Below are positions 1-5,849 of a DNA stretch of 5,849 bases, piece by piece. Position 1 is the first letter of the stretch. Each line of letters opens with the position of its first letter. The DNA is from JAHDFB01 sp964607315 (GTDB lineage: Bacteria; Bacteroidota; Bacteroidia; Chitinophagales; Saprospiraceae). Position numbers and translations under genes: made by a program. Where the stretch lies: positions 1 to 5,849 of the forward strand of contig CAZSKA010000238.1 in assembly GCA_964607315.1 (NCBI GenBank), read 5' to 3'. The notes under the pieces were generated by a model. That model ran no database searches. It was not told where the DNA came from and worked only from the letters and a program-made list of their open reading frames with translations.

Positions 1-3000
1 CTTCTATCCTTATCGAAATACTAAAGAGTTGTGTGCAAGATCCATCTTTACTCGTAAGTAAAAGATTAAGCTGTATGTCCTCTGTAGCTGTGATATCTAC
101 CTCAGCACAATTAATACAATCTATAATACCTTCTGGAGTCCAATTAATGTTCCATAAACTAGTATCAATATCCAAAACAAAGGAAGTCGATTCGCCTTCT
201 TTAATTTCTATCTCTGAAGGAATAGCAAAACCTCCTAGTGAAGGGACTCTTGGAACTTCTATTTCTAGTAACACAACACAACCGTCAATAGATGTTGCTG
301 TACCAAGCAAGATTTCATTTCCCATGGAAAAAATAGTGCTACCGCTTTGTCCATTCTCCCAATCTATTTCCCATTCTTCTGCATTCTGTATGGATAATTC
401 ATATCTCTCCTCTTCACAATCCAGAACTAATTCGGGTTCCATTAATTCTTCTTGTTTTACTAGATAAACTTGAAAAATGGAATCACACATTAAGCCATCT
501 ACTATAATCTCTTCATATAATCCTTCGTCTGTTTGATAAAAGCCATTAATAAGAATAGAATCACCTTCACATATAAATAAACTATCTAAGGTAGATCGCC
601 TAGAATTTACAGATATCTCGGTGACATTTAAACTATCACATCCATCTATAGAAGTAAATGACTGAACTAAAGTAGTATCATTTTGAATCCATAGATTATC
701 AATGAAAATTGAATCGCCCTCACATATTTCAAAACTCTCATAATTTTCTTCCACTTCATAATAACTTATGTTGACTTCTAATAAGCTATCACATGCATTA
801 TCTACCTCAACAAAACTTGCGAAAGTACCTTCTTCACTGTACCAAACATCATGTATTAATACAGAGTCACCTTCACAAATCACTGAGCTAACTTCTATAC
901 TTCCTTGTTCTTGAAAAAACAAATTACGTTGGTGGATGGAATCACATTCATCCTCATTTATGATAGAAGAAAATATTATGGTATCCTCCGTATAAAATGC
1001 ATTGTCAAACATCACAGTTTCTCCTTCACAAAAATATAAATCTGATGTCAGAGTATCTAGTTCGTCTAGTTCTACAGATAAAGATAATAGACTGTCACAA
1101 TCATTAATTGAAATAAGAAAGTCCCCAGCTTCGTATATTATATTGTCAAAGTAATTCACTGTGTCACCACTACATATGCTAATTTGTTCCTCTACTGTTA
1201 TTTCTTCTTTGGGTTGAACCCAAAGGGTATCCATCGCTGTGCAGGCGGAAGTGCTGACGATTGCCGTAATAGTGGAAGGCTCATCGATTAAAAGCGAGAG
1301 ATTTGAACAGTCCATACAGTATAACTCACCATTTATAAACACTTCTATTTCATCAAACCCTGAATCAAATGTATACTCAAAAGTTTCATTAGGACATAGT
1401 TCTATATCAGCTCCTAAATCAATGCTAATTGCTTCAGAATCCTCGATATAAATACTGTCGGTATGACTTTGTTCACATTGATTTACTACAGTTACAAAGT
1501 GCCAACCTGCCGAGCTTGATGTGTAGATAGAATCAGTAGTACCATCATTCCATAAATAAGAATTAAATCCTGGTCCTGCATGCAAGACAATTTCATCAGT
1601 TTCACATTTAGTAAAATCATCACCTATGTCTACTTGACTTACAAGAAGATTAATTTCTATTGAATCAATATTATTAGTATAATCACATTCCATATTCTGA
1701 CCCGCAATATAATTATCAGCTATTTCACTGCCATTATCATTAATAGACCAATAGATTTTTCCAAATGAATTTCCTGTAGCATCTATTTTTATCTTTACCG
1801 TATCCAGTAAATACCCTGACAAAATTGTATCACACCAAGTATATGTTGCAAACAAATCATCAGCTGAAGTTCCATCTACAAATGCAGAAAATTCAATACA
1901 ATCTACTGGGCTAATATTATCTTGTCTTTCCAGTTGCAAGCAAAATTCTAAGCTATCGTTTACACATTCAAAACTTAAAACATCAATTGAAAAATCCGAT
2001 GCATTCCATACAAAACACCCTTCTTGTGTTCTTGTAGTAGCTTGTGCTAAAAAGCTGTTATACGGTAGATCACACTCTGCAGAATTGCAATTATCATTTC
2101 CTTCTAAAGGAACTAATCCTGATTGTTGATATTGAGGAATGGTAAGGTCATCATTCACATTTGTAATATGATATCCTTTTTGATTCCATACGCTTCGAGC
2201 AGGAGGAAATGGAGTGTTTTTGTTGGCATAACATAGTACTTTTTGACCATCAATATTTTCTGTTCCAACAACTAAAATATTCGCAGAACCATCCAAATTT
2301 GCATCTACTACAATAGTAGATTGTAGCCCATTTTCAGTAAATATTTCTTTATTAGACAAAAATTCACCTGTTTCACTATCTATTATTCTAAAGTGTGATT
2401 GACTAGTAACTATAATCTCATTCTTAGTGTCTAAATCAAAATCAAACAAACAAGCTGTACCATAAACAGTACTTGCAATATCTTTAGACATAAATGGGGC
2501 GATATCTCCATTTTGATCAAAATCATACGTTTCTACTCCTTGTAATGCAAAAACACCAATATCTGCTGAACACTCATCATTCATATTTCCTAAAAACGGA
2601 ATAAAAGAAAAAGAACTAATGCTTGAAACCTCTCCTATTTCTATATCTAGCTTAGGTGTCCATATTTTTATTAGGTTCCCAGTTAATCCATTCGTAGTTA
2701 CGATGTCTAAAAGCCCATCTGAATTGACATCTGCCACGGTAGAAAAAATAGATATATTGTTAAATTGATTACTAAAAGGAGATTCTAAAGTGTTATAAAA
2801 ATTACCTACAGAATCTATTAGATTATTCAGAAATAATGTATAAACTTTATCTTTTGAAATTAATTCTAAGCCATTTCCATCAAGAACATCTGCTGCAATA
2901 GAAAGATTAGACATAAAATTAAAATGTCCAATTTTAGTATTTTGAGGCAATTCAATTAAAATCTTACCAGTCAGGCCATTCAAAATGTAATTATCAATAA

Positions 3001-4294
3001 ATATTTCTGAAATCCCATCATTATTGAAATCAACAAATTGAACCCATCCCGATCCATTATTTGTTAGATTATCTGATTTCCATAGTAATTCGCCTTCATG
3101 GCTATAGCAAAATACAGTGTCTATTATTGCAGTATAAATTTCTGAAACACCATCTTTGTTTAGATCTGCGATTGAAGGCCTAAGTTCGTGTAATTGAATA
3201 ATACCATTACCAACAGCATTACCTACAACGAATTTTGATTTTGTACTTCCATCTTTTCCATTCAACACTATAATTCCTAATTTATCAACACCATCTATTT
3301 CTGATAAGAAAGAGGTGACAAGTTCTACATTACCATCATTTTCAAGATCACCTGCTACTAAATCGAGTGCAATACTACCATATAATGAAGTCAATGGTTC
3401 ACTCTCCCACAAAAGCTCTAAATCATAAGTAAAGCTATCCTGAGGAATATATTGGCAATCTGTTTCGCAAGCTGCTTGATATGTACCAATCTGACAAGAG
3501 CAATCCGAATCAAACAAATCAACAAGTCCATCTTCATCATCATCGATGCCATTATCACAAATTTCAGAGGAAGATTCGTACAAATCAAAAATTTCATCAT
3601 CCGTTAATGCACAATCAAAAATTCTAACTTCATCAATTGCGCCATTAAAAGCACCAGCAACTGTGGAATTAAATACTTGTCTTCCTATATCAACAAAATC
3701 TATGCTACTAGATAAACTAGTACCATCTTGTACAATTGCTTCAGTAGCTACTAACGAACCATTTAAATAAATCCTCAGACTATTGCCATCACTAACTCCA
3801 GCATAATGATGCCAATCACCATATGAAGGAGAAGGAGAAGTTACTAATTGTCCATTTCCACCGGCATAACGAATAACCAATTCTATATTACCATTCGCAT
3901 CTTCAGTTTTGAATCCTACAGCAGAAGTGGATCCAGTTGCATTATCTCTTTGGGTAAAAATAGGATTATTAGAAACCATTCCTCCACCAGCCCCATCCAT
4001 TCTAGCCCAGGCAGTTATGGTAAACTGAATTGTATTGATAATAGCTTGATTATTATTTAGTTCGATATATGAATCTACTCCATTAAAAAGGTAGGCCTGA
4101 TTAGGCTCCCCATTTCTTCCTTCTGTTAATGAAACATTGTTTTCTATACCGTCATAATTATTAGAAGAAGAGTCAAAAGGATTACCTATAAAAAAATACT
4201 CTGCTATAGCACAATCTTGAGATTGGATATTGTTTTGGAAACAAAAAAGAAAAAGAATAAAAATTATAAAGTTCCTACATTCTAAAAGACTCAT
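1..4294 (-). CDS. Giant secreted LamG / FG-GAP / Cys-repeat protein, probable T9SS cargo (C-terminus outside window)
   Basis: An uninterrupted minus-strand frame runs from the ATG at 4294 to the window edge: 1431 codons and no stop, so the 3' end is missing. The ATG is the first possible one; upstream the frame stays open without an ATG back to a TAA. Order seen: signal peptide (about 1-25, hydrophobic FIIFILFLFCF, likely cut near QSQ-D); LamG-type domain (about 29-241, with GDWHHYAG and AIDEVRIFD); linker EICDNGIDDDEDG (from 244); about seven FG-GAP/VCBS-like blades (about 305-690); WNQKGY linker (W703); CARDB-like domain (about 760-885); Ig/PKD-like domains (about 890-1035); five Cys-pair repeats (1041-1292); a last Ig/PKD-like module (about 1356-1431). 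Proteins of this build in Saprospiria-like Bacteroidota are generally exported by the type IX system through a C-terminal gliding-associated (CHU_C/type B) domain, which would lie just outside. A surface adhesin or glycan-binding role is inferred. No catalytic motif is visible. Alternative: an anchored structural surface protein. Confidence 0.93.
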   Translation of the reverse strand, partial: MSLLECRNFIIFILFLFCFQNNIQSQDCAIAEYFFIGNPFDSSSNNYDGIENNVSLTEGRNGEPNQAYLFNGVDSYIELNNNQAIINTIQFTITAWARMDGAGGGMVSNNPIFTQRDNATGSTSAVGFKTEDANGNIELVIRYAGGNGQLVTSPSPSYGDWHHYAGVSDGNSLRIYLNGSLVATEAIVQDGTSLSSSIDFVDIGRQVFNSTVAGAFNGAIDEVRIFDCALTDDEIFDLYESSSEICDNGIDDDEDGLVDLFDSDCSCQIGTYQAACETDCQYIPQDSFTYDLELLWESEPLTSLYGSIALDLVAGDLENDGNVELVTSFLSEIDGVDKLGIIVLNGKDGSTKSKFVVGNAVGNGIIQLHELRPSIADLNKDGVSEIYTAIIDTVFCYSHEGELLWKSDNLTNNGSGWVQFVDFNNDGISEIFIDNYILNGLTGKILIELPQNTKIGHFNFMSNLSIAADVLDGNGLELISKDKVYTLFLNNLIDSVGNFYNTLESPFSNQFNNISIFSTVADVNSDGLLDIVTTNGLTGNLIKIWTPKLDIEIGEVSSISSFSFIPFLGNMNDECSADIGVFALQGVETYDFDQNGDIAPFMSKDIASTVYGTACLFDFDLDTKNEIIVTSQSHFRIIDSETGEFLSNKEIFTENGLQSTIVVDANLDGSANILVVGTENIDGQKVLCYANKNTPFPPARSVWNQKGYHITNVNDDLTIPQYQQSGLVPLEGNDNCNSAECDLPYNSFLAQATTRTQEGCFVWNASDFSIDVLSFECVNDSLEFCLQLERQDNISPVDCIEFSAFVDGTSADDLFATYTWCDTILSGYLLDTVKIKIDATGNSFGKIYWSINDNGSEIADNYIAGQNMECDYTNNIDSIEINLLVSQVDIGDDFTKCETDEIVLHAGPGFNSYLWNDGTTDSIYTSSSAGWHFVTVVNQCEQSHTDSIYIEDSEAISIDLGADIELCPNETFEYTFDSGFDEIEVFINGELYCMDCSNLSLLIDEPSTITAIVSTSACTAMDTLWVQPKEEITVEEQISICSGDTVNYFDNIIYEAGDFLISINDCDSLLSLSVELDELDTLTSDLYFCEGETVMFDNAFYTEDTIIFSSIINEDECDSIHQRNLFFQEQGSIEVSSVICEGDSVLIHDVWYSEEGTFASFVEVDNACDSLLEVNISYYEVEENYESFEICEGDSIFIDNLWIQNDTTLVQSFTSIDGCDSLNVTEISVNSRRSTLDSLFICEGDSILINGFYQTDEGLYEEIIVDGLMCDSIFQVYLVKQEELMEPELVLDCEEERYELSIQNAEEWEIDWENGQSGSTIFSMGNEILLGTATSIDGCVVLLEIEVPRVPSLGGFAIPSEIEIKEGESTSFVLDIDTSLWNINWTPEGIIDCINCAEVDITATEDIQLNLLLTSKDGSCTQLFSISIRIE
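419..1174 (-). repeat. Five tandem Cys-pair repeats of about 51 residues (CEGDS...CDSL)
   Basis: Within the giant protein the motif C-[ES]-G-[DE]-[ST] occurs at Cys 1041, 1089, 1140, 1191 and 1242, and C-D-S-[LI] at Cys 1066, 1117, 1168, 1219 and 1270. The second cysteines are spaced exactly 51 residues (153 bp) apart. The two cysteines are 28 residues apart in four units and 25 in the first, which is therefore three residues shorter. A CEEE variant at 1293 continues the 51-residue step but then changes character. Each unit probably forms a small beta domain with one disulfide, stacked as a stalk. The units are divergent in DNA, so the array is old rather than recently amplified. Confidence 0.9.
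1640..2017 (-). other. CARDB-like domain in the giant protein
   Basis: Residues about 760-885 follow the WNQKGY...NVNDDLTIP linker. They read as strands around SIDVLSFECVNDSLEF (C777), DCIEFSAFVDG, TVKIKIDATG and IYWSINDNGSE, closing with ECDYTNNIDSIEINL (C870). The closing N-N-x-D-S pattern and the overall order are like the CARDB (cell-adhesion-related, bacterial) domains often found downstream of FG-GAP propellers in related secreted proteins. The assignment rests on pattern recognition only. Confidence 0.5.
2220..3380 (-). other. FG-GAP/VCBS-like propeller region, about seven calcium-loop blades
   Basis: Residues about 305-690 contain seven spaced acidic loops of the FG-GAP/VCBS kind: GDLENDG (from D316), ADLNKDG (D377), VDFNNDG (D422), ADVLDGNG (D469), ADVNSDG (D522), FDFDLDTKNE (D618) and VDANLDG (D664). 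Each is followed by a short hydrophobic strand such as ELVTSFL, EIFIDNY or DIVTTNG. The D-x-[ND]-x-D-G pattern is the calcium-binding loop of integrin-like beta-propellers. The long gap between the fifth and sixth loops contains a weaker segment, FIPFLGNMNDE, which may be a degenerate blade. Seven or eight blades would close one propeller. Confidence 0.85.
3494..3565 (-). other. Acidic Cys-containing linker (EICDNGIDDDEDG type)
   Basis: Residues 244-267 begin EICDNGIDDDEDG and end FDSDCSC. From memory, this motif is very common between domains of large exported Saprospiria proteins and resembles the CNGxDDDxDGxxD metal-binding motif of MopE-like proteins. The spaced aspartates suggest calcium binding and the cysteines a local disulfide. 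It separates the LamG domain from the propeller and probably acts as a rigid, metal-stabilised hinge. Confidence 0.75.
3574..4210 (-). other. LamG / concanavalin A-like domain in the giant protein
   Basis: Residues about 29-241 read as a Laminin_G_3-type jelly roll. Visible landmarks are AYLFNGVDSYIEL, the strand FTITAWARMDG, IFTQRD, GDWHHYAGVSDG (W161) followed by LRIYLNGSLVA, then VDIGRQ and the closing AIDEVRIFDCALTDDEI. This order of motifs is characteristic of LamG-like domains in bacterial exported proteins, which commonly bind carbohydrate or another ligand. Its position straight after the signal peptide puts it at the exposed N-terminus of the mature protein. The ligand cannot be told from sequence. 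Confidence 0.88.
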
Positions 4295-4317
4295 GGAAAG
4301 TTGTTTATGGTCTATTA

Positions 4318-4325
4318 CAAATTTA
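4318..4325 (-). promoter_or_regulatory. Bacteroidota-type -7 element (TAAATTTG)
   Basis: On the minus strand TAAATTTG matches the Bacteroidota sigma-A -7 consensus TAnnTTTG exactly, ending 23 bases before the ATG at 4294. This would give a short 5' leader of roughly 15-20 bases. No clear -33 TTTG lies at the usual spacing; that stretch is a T-run. It would let the giant gene be expressed separately from the lipoprotein pair. Confidence 0.4.
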
Positions 4326-4327
4326 GT

Positions 4328-4348
4328 AAAAAAAAGAATTCCTTTTTT
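4328..4348 (-). terminator. Weak A/T hairpin, possible terminator of the lipoprotein pair
   Basis: On the minus strand AAAAAAGG-AATT-CTTTTTTTT can fold into a stem of one G-C, one G-U and six A-U pairs, running into a T-run, about 38 bases past the stop at 4387. It lies immediately before the TAAATTTG promoter match. The stem is thermodynamically poor, so it is only a candidate intrinsic terminator and may simply be A/T-rich spacer. Confidence 0.2.
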
Positions 4349-4386
4349 CTCTGAATCTCTTTTACTTTAGGAAGAATTTATTTTTT

Positions 4387-5022
4387 TTACTTAATCGCTT
4401 CAAGGTAATTTAATTTAGTTATCCATTTACTATATCGTTGCATTAATGAATCAGTTGAAGAAAAATTTACCTCATCTTTTAGAGATGGATACATATCCAA
4501 GTATATGTATGTTAACATGCCAAGATGATAAGCGAAAGTTGTATCATTTTTTTCACTACCGGTGTAATAAGAATTCGCTTGTTCATAATGATTAAACACC
4601 TCACAATTTATTGTGTTATGTCGATTTACAAATTTTACTTCTAATTGAGTTAACACCCATTTTGTTAATTCTTTGTTTTTAAAATACTGACCATTATATT
4701 GAAGATGAATACCATTTCCATATGTATATTCTAGCCATATTCTAGACGTTTTTGTAGGTTTTCCAACTTTACGCATGGAAAATGAAATTGCCCAAATAGA
4801 TGCATGATTCATTCTTGGCTTAAATTCTATGGGAGAATCAAAAATGTACTTTATTTCCTCAAATTCATCTTCATTAAGTTCCTTAGACAACAGACCACAA
4901 TTAAGCTCAAATGATCTGTTCTCTAATACAACAGTGTCAAAGTCTTCAAACTTGATTTCATTTGAACAAGAAAAAAGACTCCCCATTAAAATGATAATAA
5001 AAAAATAGTCTTGGCCTTTCAT
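4387..5022 (-). CDS. Predicted lipoprotein, 211 aa, unknown family
   Basis: I do not recognise this protein. It starts MKGQDYFF, has a hydrophobic core (FFIIILMG) and a lipobox LFSC with the lipidated cysteine at residue 19, so it should be membrane-anchored on the periplasmic or surface side. The mature part of about 193 residues has no transmembrane segment. It has an acidic helix (about 48-61), strands IWAISFSM (76-83), RIWLEYTYG (94-102) and GIHLQYNGQYF (104-114), then an amphipathic helix and a helical, Tyr-rich C-terminal half. Only Cys42 and Cys140 remain in the mature chain and might pair. A TAA just upstream in frame makes this ATG the first usable start, and there is no Shine-Dalgarno. 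It follows the other lipoprotein gene by 22 bp, so one transcript is likely. Confidence 0.85.
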   Translation of the reverse strand: MKGQDYFFIIILMGSLFSCSNEIKFEDFDTVVLENRSFELNCGLLSKELNEDEFEEIKYIFDSPIEFKPRMNHASIWAISFSMRKVGKPTKTSRIWLEYTYGNGIHLQYNGQYFKNKELTKWVLTQLEVKFVNRHNTINCEVFNHYEQANSYYTGSEKNDTTFAYHLGMLTYIYLDMYPSLKDEVNFSSTDSLMQRYSKWITKLNYLEAIK

Positions 5023-5044
5023 AATTTAATATCGCATCTTTAGG

Positions 5045-5506
5045 TTAATCATGATGTATAATTTCAAAATCAAAGATTTTATCTAAATATTCATAGAGTC
5101 CTGGTATAGAGTAATATCCAATTCGATGACCATTATATCCATTTGAAAAAAGTTTTATTCTTGTTCTTTTAATGTCTGTATTATAGTAAATAGGATATTT
5201 CTGACTTTTTCCATTTACCTCGACAATCATCACAAACGTAATATCATTACTTTTCCTACCAAAGGAATTATATTTCTGCTTATTATTCAAAAATTCAAGT
5301 ATTTCAGTTTTGACAATTAAATCTGAAATTTGATGAATACTAGATATAGTGCTATATAGCCCTTTACCATCTACAGGAATTAGACTAATTCCTTCAACAT
5401 CATCAATATGGATAGGAAAAAAATCTTTTTCTGTTTTACAGCTCACCAGCAAACATATGACCAAGAGTATCATAAATAAATAGTTATTTACAAATTTCTT
5501 TTTCAT
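5045..5506 (-). CDS. Predicted small lipoprotein, 153 aa, unknown family
   Basis: I do not recognise this protein. It has a typical lipoprotein signal: MKKK, a hydrophobic core (YLFMILLVICLL) and the lipobox LVSC with Cys23 as the first mature residue, followed by KTEKD. The mature part of about 131 residues has no further cysteine. It reads as strand ISLIPV (40-45), helix around EILEFLNN (68-75), strand TFVMIVEVNG (90-99), strand TRIKLF (115-120), a Gly/Asn-rich turn, strand RIGYYSI (128-134) and a final helix LYEYLDKIF (137-145). An in-frame TAA six codons upstream fixes this ATG as the first start. It is the first intact gene downstream of the RHS-core relic and leads a probable two-gene operon. 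An immunity-like role is possible but not shown by the sequence. Confidence 0.84.
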   Translation of the reverse strand: MKKKFVNNYLFMILLVICLLVSCKTEKDFFPIHIDDVEGISLIPVDGKGLYSTISSIHQISDLIVKTEILEFLNNKQKYNSFGRKSNDITFVMIVEVNGKSQKYPIYYNTDIKRTRIKLFSNGYNGHRIGYYSIPGLYEYLDKIFDFEIIHHD

Positions 5507-5541
5507 AAGTACACATTTTATTTAAGTCTTCAATATTTGAT

Positions 5542-5549
5542 CAAAGTTC
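5542..5549 (-). promoter_or_regulatory. Weak -7-like element before the lipoprotein pair
   Basis: On the minus strand GAACTTTG differs from the Bacteroidota -7 consensus TAnnTTTG at one defined position. It ends 35 bases before the ATG at 5506. A TTTT stretch 14-17 bases further upstream is a poor stand-in for the -33 TTTG. The pair has no better candidate in its upstream region, but the match is weak. Confidence 0.22.
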
Positions 5550-5607
5550 ATAACGTCATCCTAAAATTACTTAATTCTTCATTTGTCAGATCTATTTAAT
5601 GGGATTT

Positions 5608-5773
5608 TTAGCTAATCACCATACCTATATAATCAATGTGCCTAATTGGATTATTTGCTGTCTACGTGTCTACGCATATGGATTTTGGAGTGAGTAATTT
5701 TCAGCAAAGGATCTATGTTTGTAAATCTTCCCACTGCCGGAGTAAAATTCCTAGCGTCATAATTTTAATAATA
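5608..5773 (-). pseudogene. Degenerate RHS-repeat-associated core fragment
   Basis: On the minus strand, frame one reads YDARNFTPAVGRFTNIDP (5761-5708). After a one-base shift it continues LAENYSLQNPYA, and after removal of an 8-bp duplication PYA-stop-TANNPIRHIDYIGM (ending at 5620). This matches the conserved RHS core, typically Y-D-[YF]-G-A-R-x-Y-D-P-x-[LVI]-G-R-F...D-P-L-A-E...P-Y-x-Y-x-x-N-N-P-I...D-x-x-G-M. Damage seen: TAA in place of a codon at 5767-5765, a net one-base deletion around 5707, a tandem TGTCTACG duplication at 5659-5674, a TAG where Tyr is expected, and a TAA at 5610-5608 four codons after the IDYIGM block. In intact RHS proteins a variable toxin tip follows this block; here it is absent. 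The 5' limit is unclear and may lie past the window edge. Confidence 0.75.
5659..5674. repeat. 8-bp perfect tandem duplication (TGTCTACG x2)
   Basis: TGTCTACG occurs twice in direct contact, at 5659-5666 and 5667-5674. Removing one copy brings PYA and NNPIRHID of the RHS-core remnant into the same frame, so the second copy looks like a replication-slippage insertion in a formerly coding sequence. Confidence 0.8.
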
Positions 5774-5849
5774 TCCTAAAAAAACATTCGGTAAAGTTGA
5801 TAAATAGATAGTATTACCTGATTATCATTGATGTACGTTTCATATATAT
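5774..5849. other. A/T-rich tail with no gene seen
   Basis: This stretch lies upstream of the RHS-core remnant in its own direction. It contains a run of seven A on the given strand (5777-5783) and ends in an ATATATAT tract. A minus-strand frame continuous with the core (GNTIYLSTLPNVFLGYY) is open for about 17 codons and could be more of the decayed RHS gene. I cannot match it to a conserved RHS motif. Confidence 0.3.

Noticed and set aside
33..467. A 144-codon plus-strand open frame
   Set aside because: It lies antisense to the continuous minus-strand coding frame with clear repeats and Cys motifs. Its own product is Ser/Ile-rich low-complexity sequence with no domain signal, as expected for a shadow.
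419..1174. Regular 153-bp spacing considered as a CRISPR or DNA-level tandem repeat
   Set aside because: The units are not conserved in DNA and encode a continuous protein frame; the periodicity is at the protein domain level.
1239..1451. A 70-codon plus-strand open frame
   Set aside because: Antisense shadow of the Ig/PKD-like region of the giant gene; no promoter or recognisable product.
3418..3600. A 60-codon minus-strand open frame with hydrophobic product
   Set aside because: It is out of frame inside the giant gene, over the EICDNGIDDDEDG linker. The hydrophobic look comes from reading the GAT-rich acidic codons in another frame.
3546..4060. Two plus-strand open frames of 74 and 70 codons (3546-3770 and 3848-4060)
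   Set aside because: Both are antisense to the LamG domain, whose motifs are unmistakable on the minus strand.
5548..5598. Short minus-strand stretch reading IDLTNEELSNFRMTL before a TGA, considered as a small gene
   Set aside because: Only 15 codons between stops, with no start near its beginning. At most it is a trace of the decayed RHS gene, so it is mentioned only in that finding.
5842..5849. ATATATAT tract at the window end, considered as a repeat or origin-like element
   Set aside because: Too short and cut by the window edge; common by chance in DNA this A/T-rich.

Overview
The window looks like chromosomal DNA of a low-GC, A/T-rich member of the Bacteroidota, most probably close to Saprospiria (Saprospiraceae/Lewinellaceae-like). 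The evidence is a giant multidomain secreted protein with the LamG, FG-GAP, EICDNGIDDDEDG and Cys-rich repeat architecture typical of type IX secretion cargo in that group. Other signs are two lipoproteins with classical lipoboxes, no Shine-Dalgarno sequences before any start, and a TAnnTTTG promoter element. Everything recognisable as coding lies on the minus strand, so the biological order runs from high to low coordinates.

Layout in transcription order. (1) 5849-5507 has no intact gene. It holds a degenerate fragment of an RHS-repeat-associated core (about 5773-5608), broken by a net one-base deletion, an 8-bp tandem duplication and nonsense codons. (2) 5506-5045 encodes a 153-aa lipoprotein. 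(3) 5022-4387 encodes a 211-aa lipoprotein, 22 bp downstream and probably co-transcribed. Neither belongs to a family I recognise, but their predicted strand/helix order is similar and they may be diverged tandem paralogues. (4) 4386-4295 is a 92-bp gap with a weak A/T hairpin and a good -7 promoter match. (5) 4294-1 encodes one very large secreted protein. 1431 residues are visible and the C-terminus lies beyond the window edge.

The large protein reads, from the N-terminus: signal peptide; LamG/concanavalin-like domain; acidic Cys-containing linker; about seven FG-GAP/VCBS-like calcium-loop blades; a WNQKGY linker; a CARDB-like domain; Ig/PKD-like domains; five Cys-pair repeats with an almost exact 51-residue period; and a final Ig/PKD-like module of the kind that usually precedes a type B T9SS sorting domain. 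It is probably an exported surface or adhesin-like protein. The two lipoproteins sit directly downstream of an RHS relic that has lost its toxin tip. That position would suit former immunity or accessory genes of a polymorphic-toxin locus, but this is inference. I see no RNA genes, CRISPR array, intact mobile element or complete novel system.
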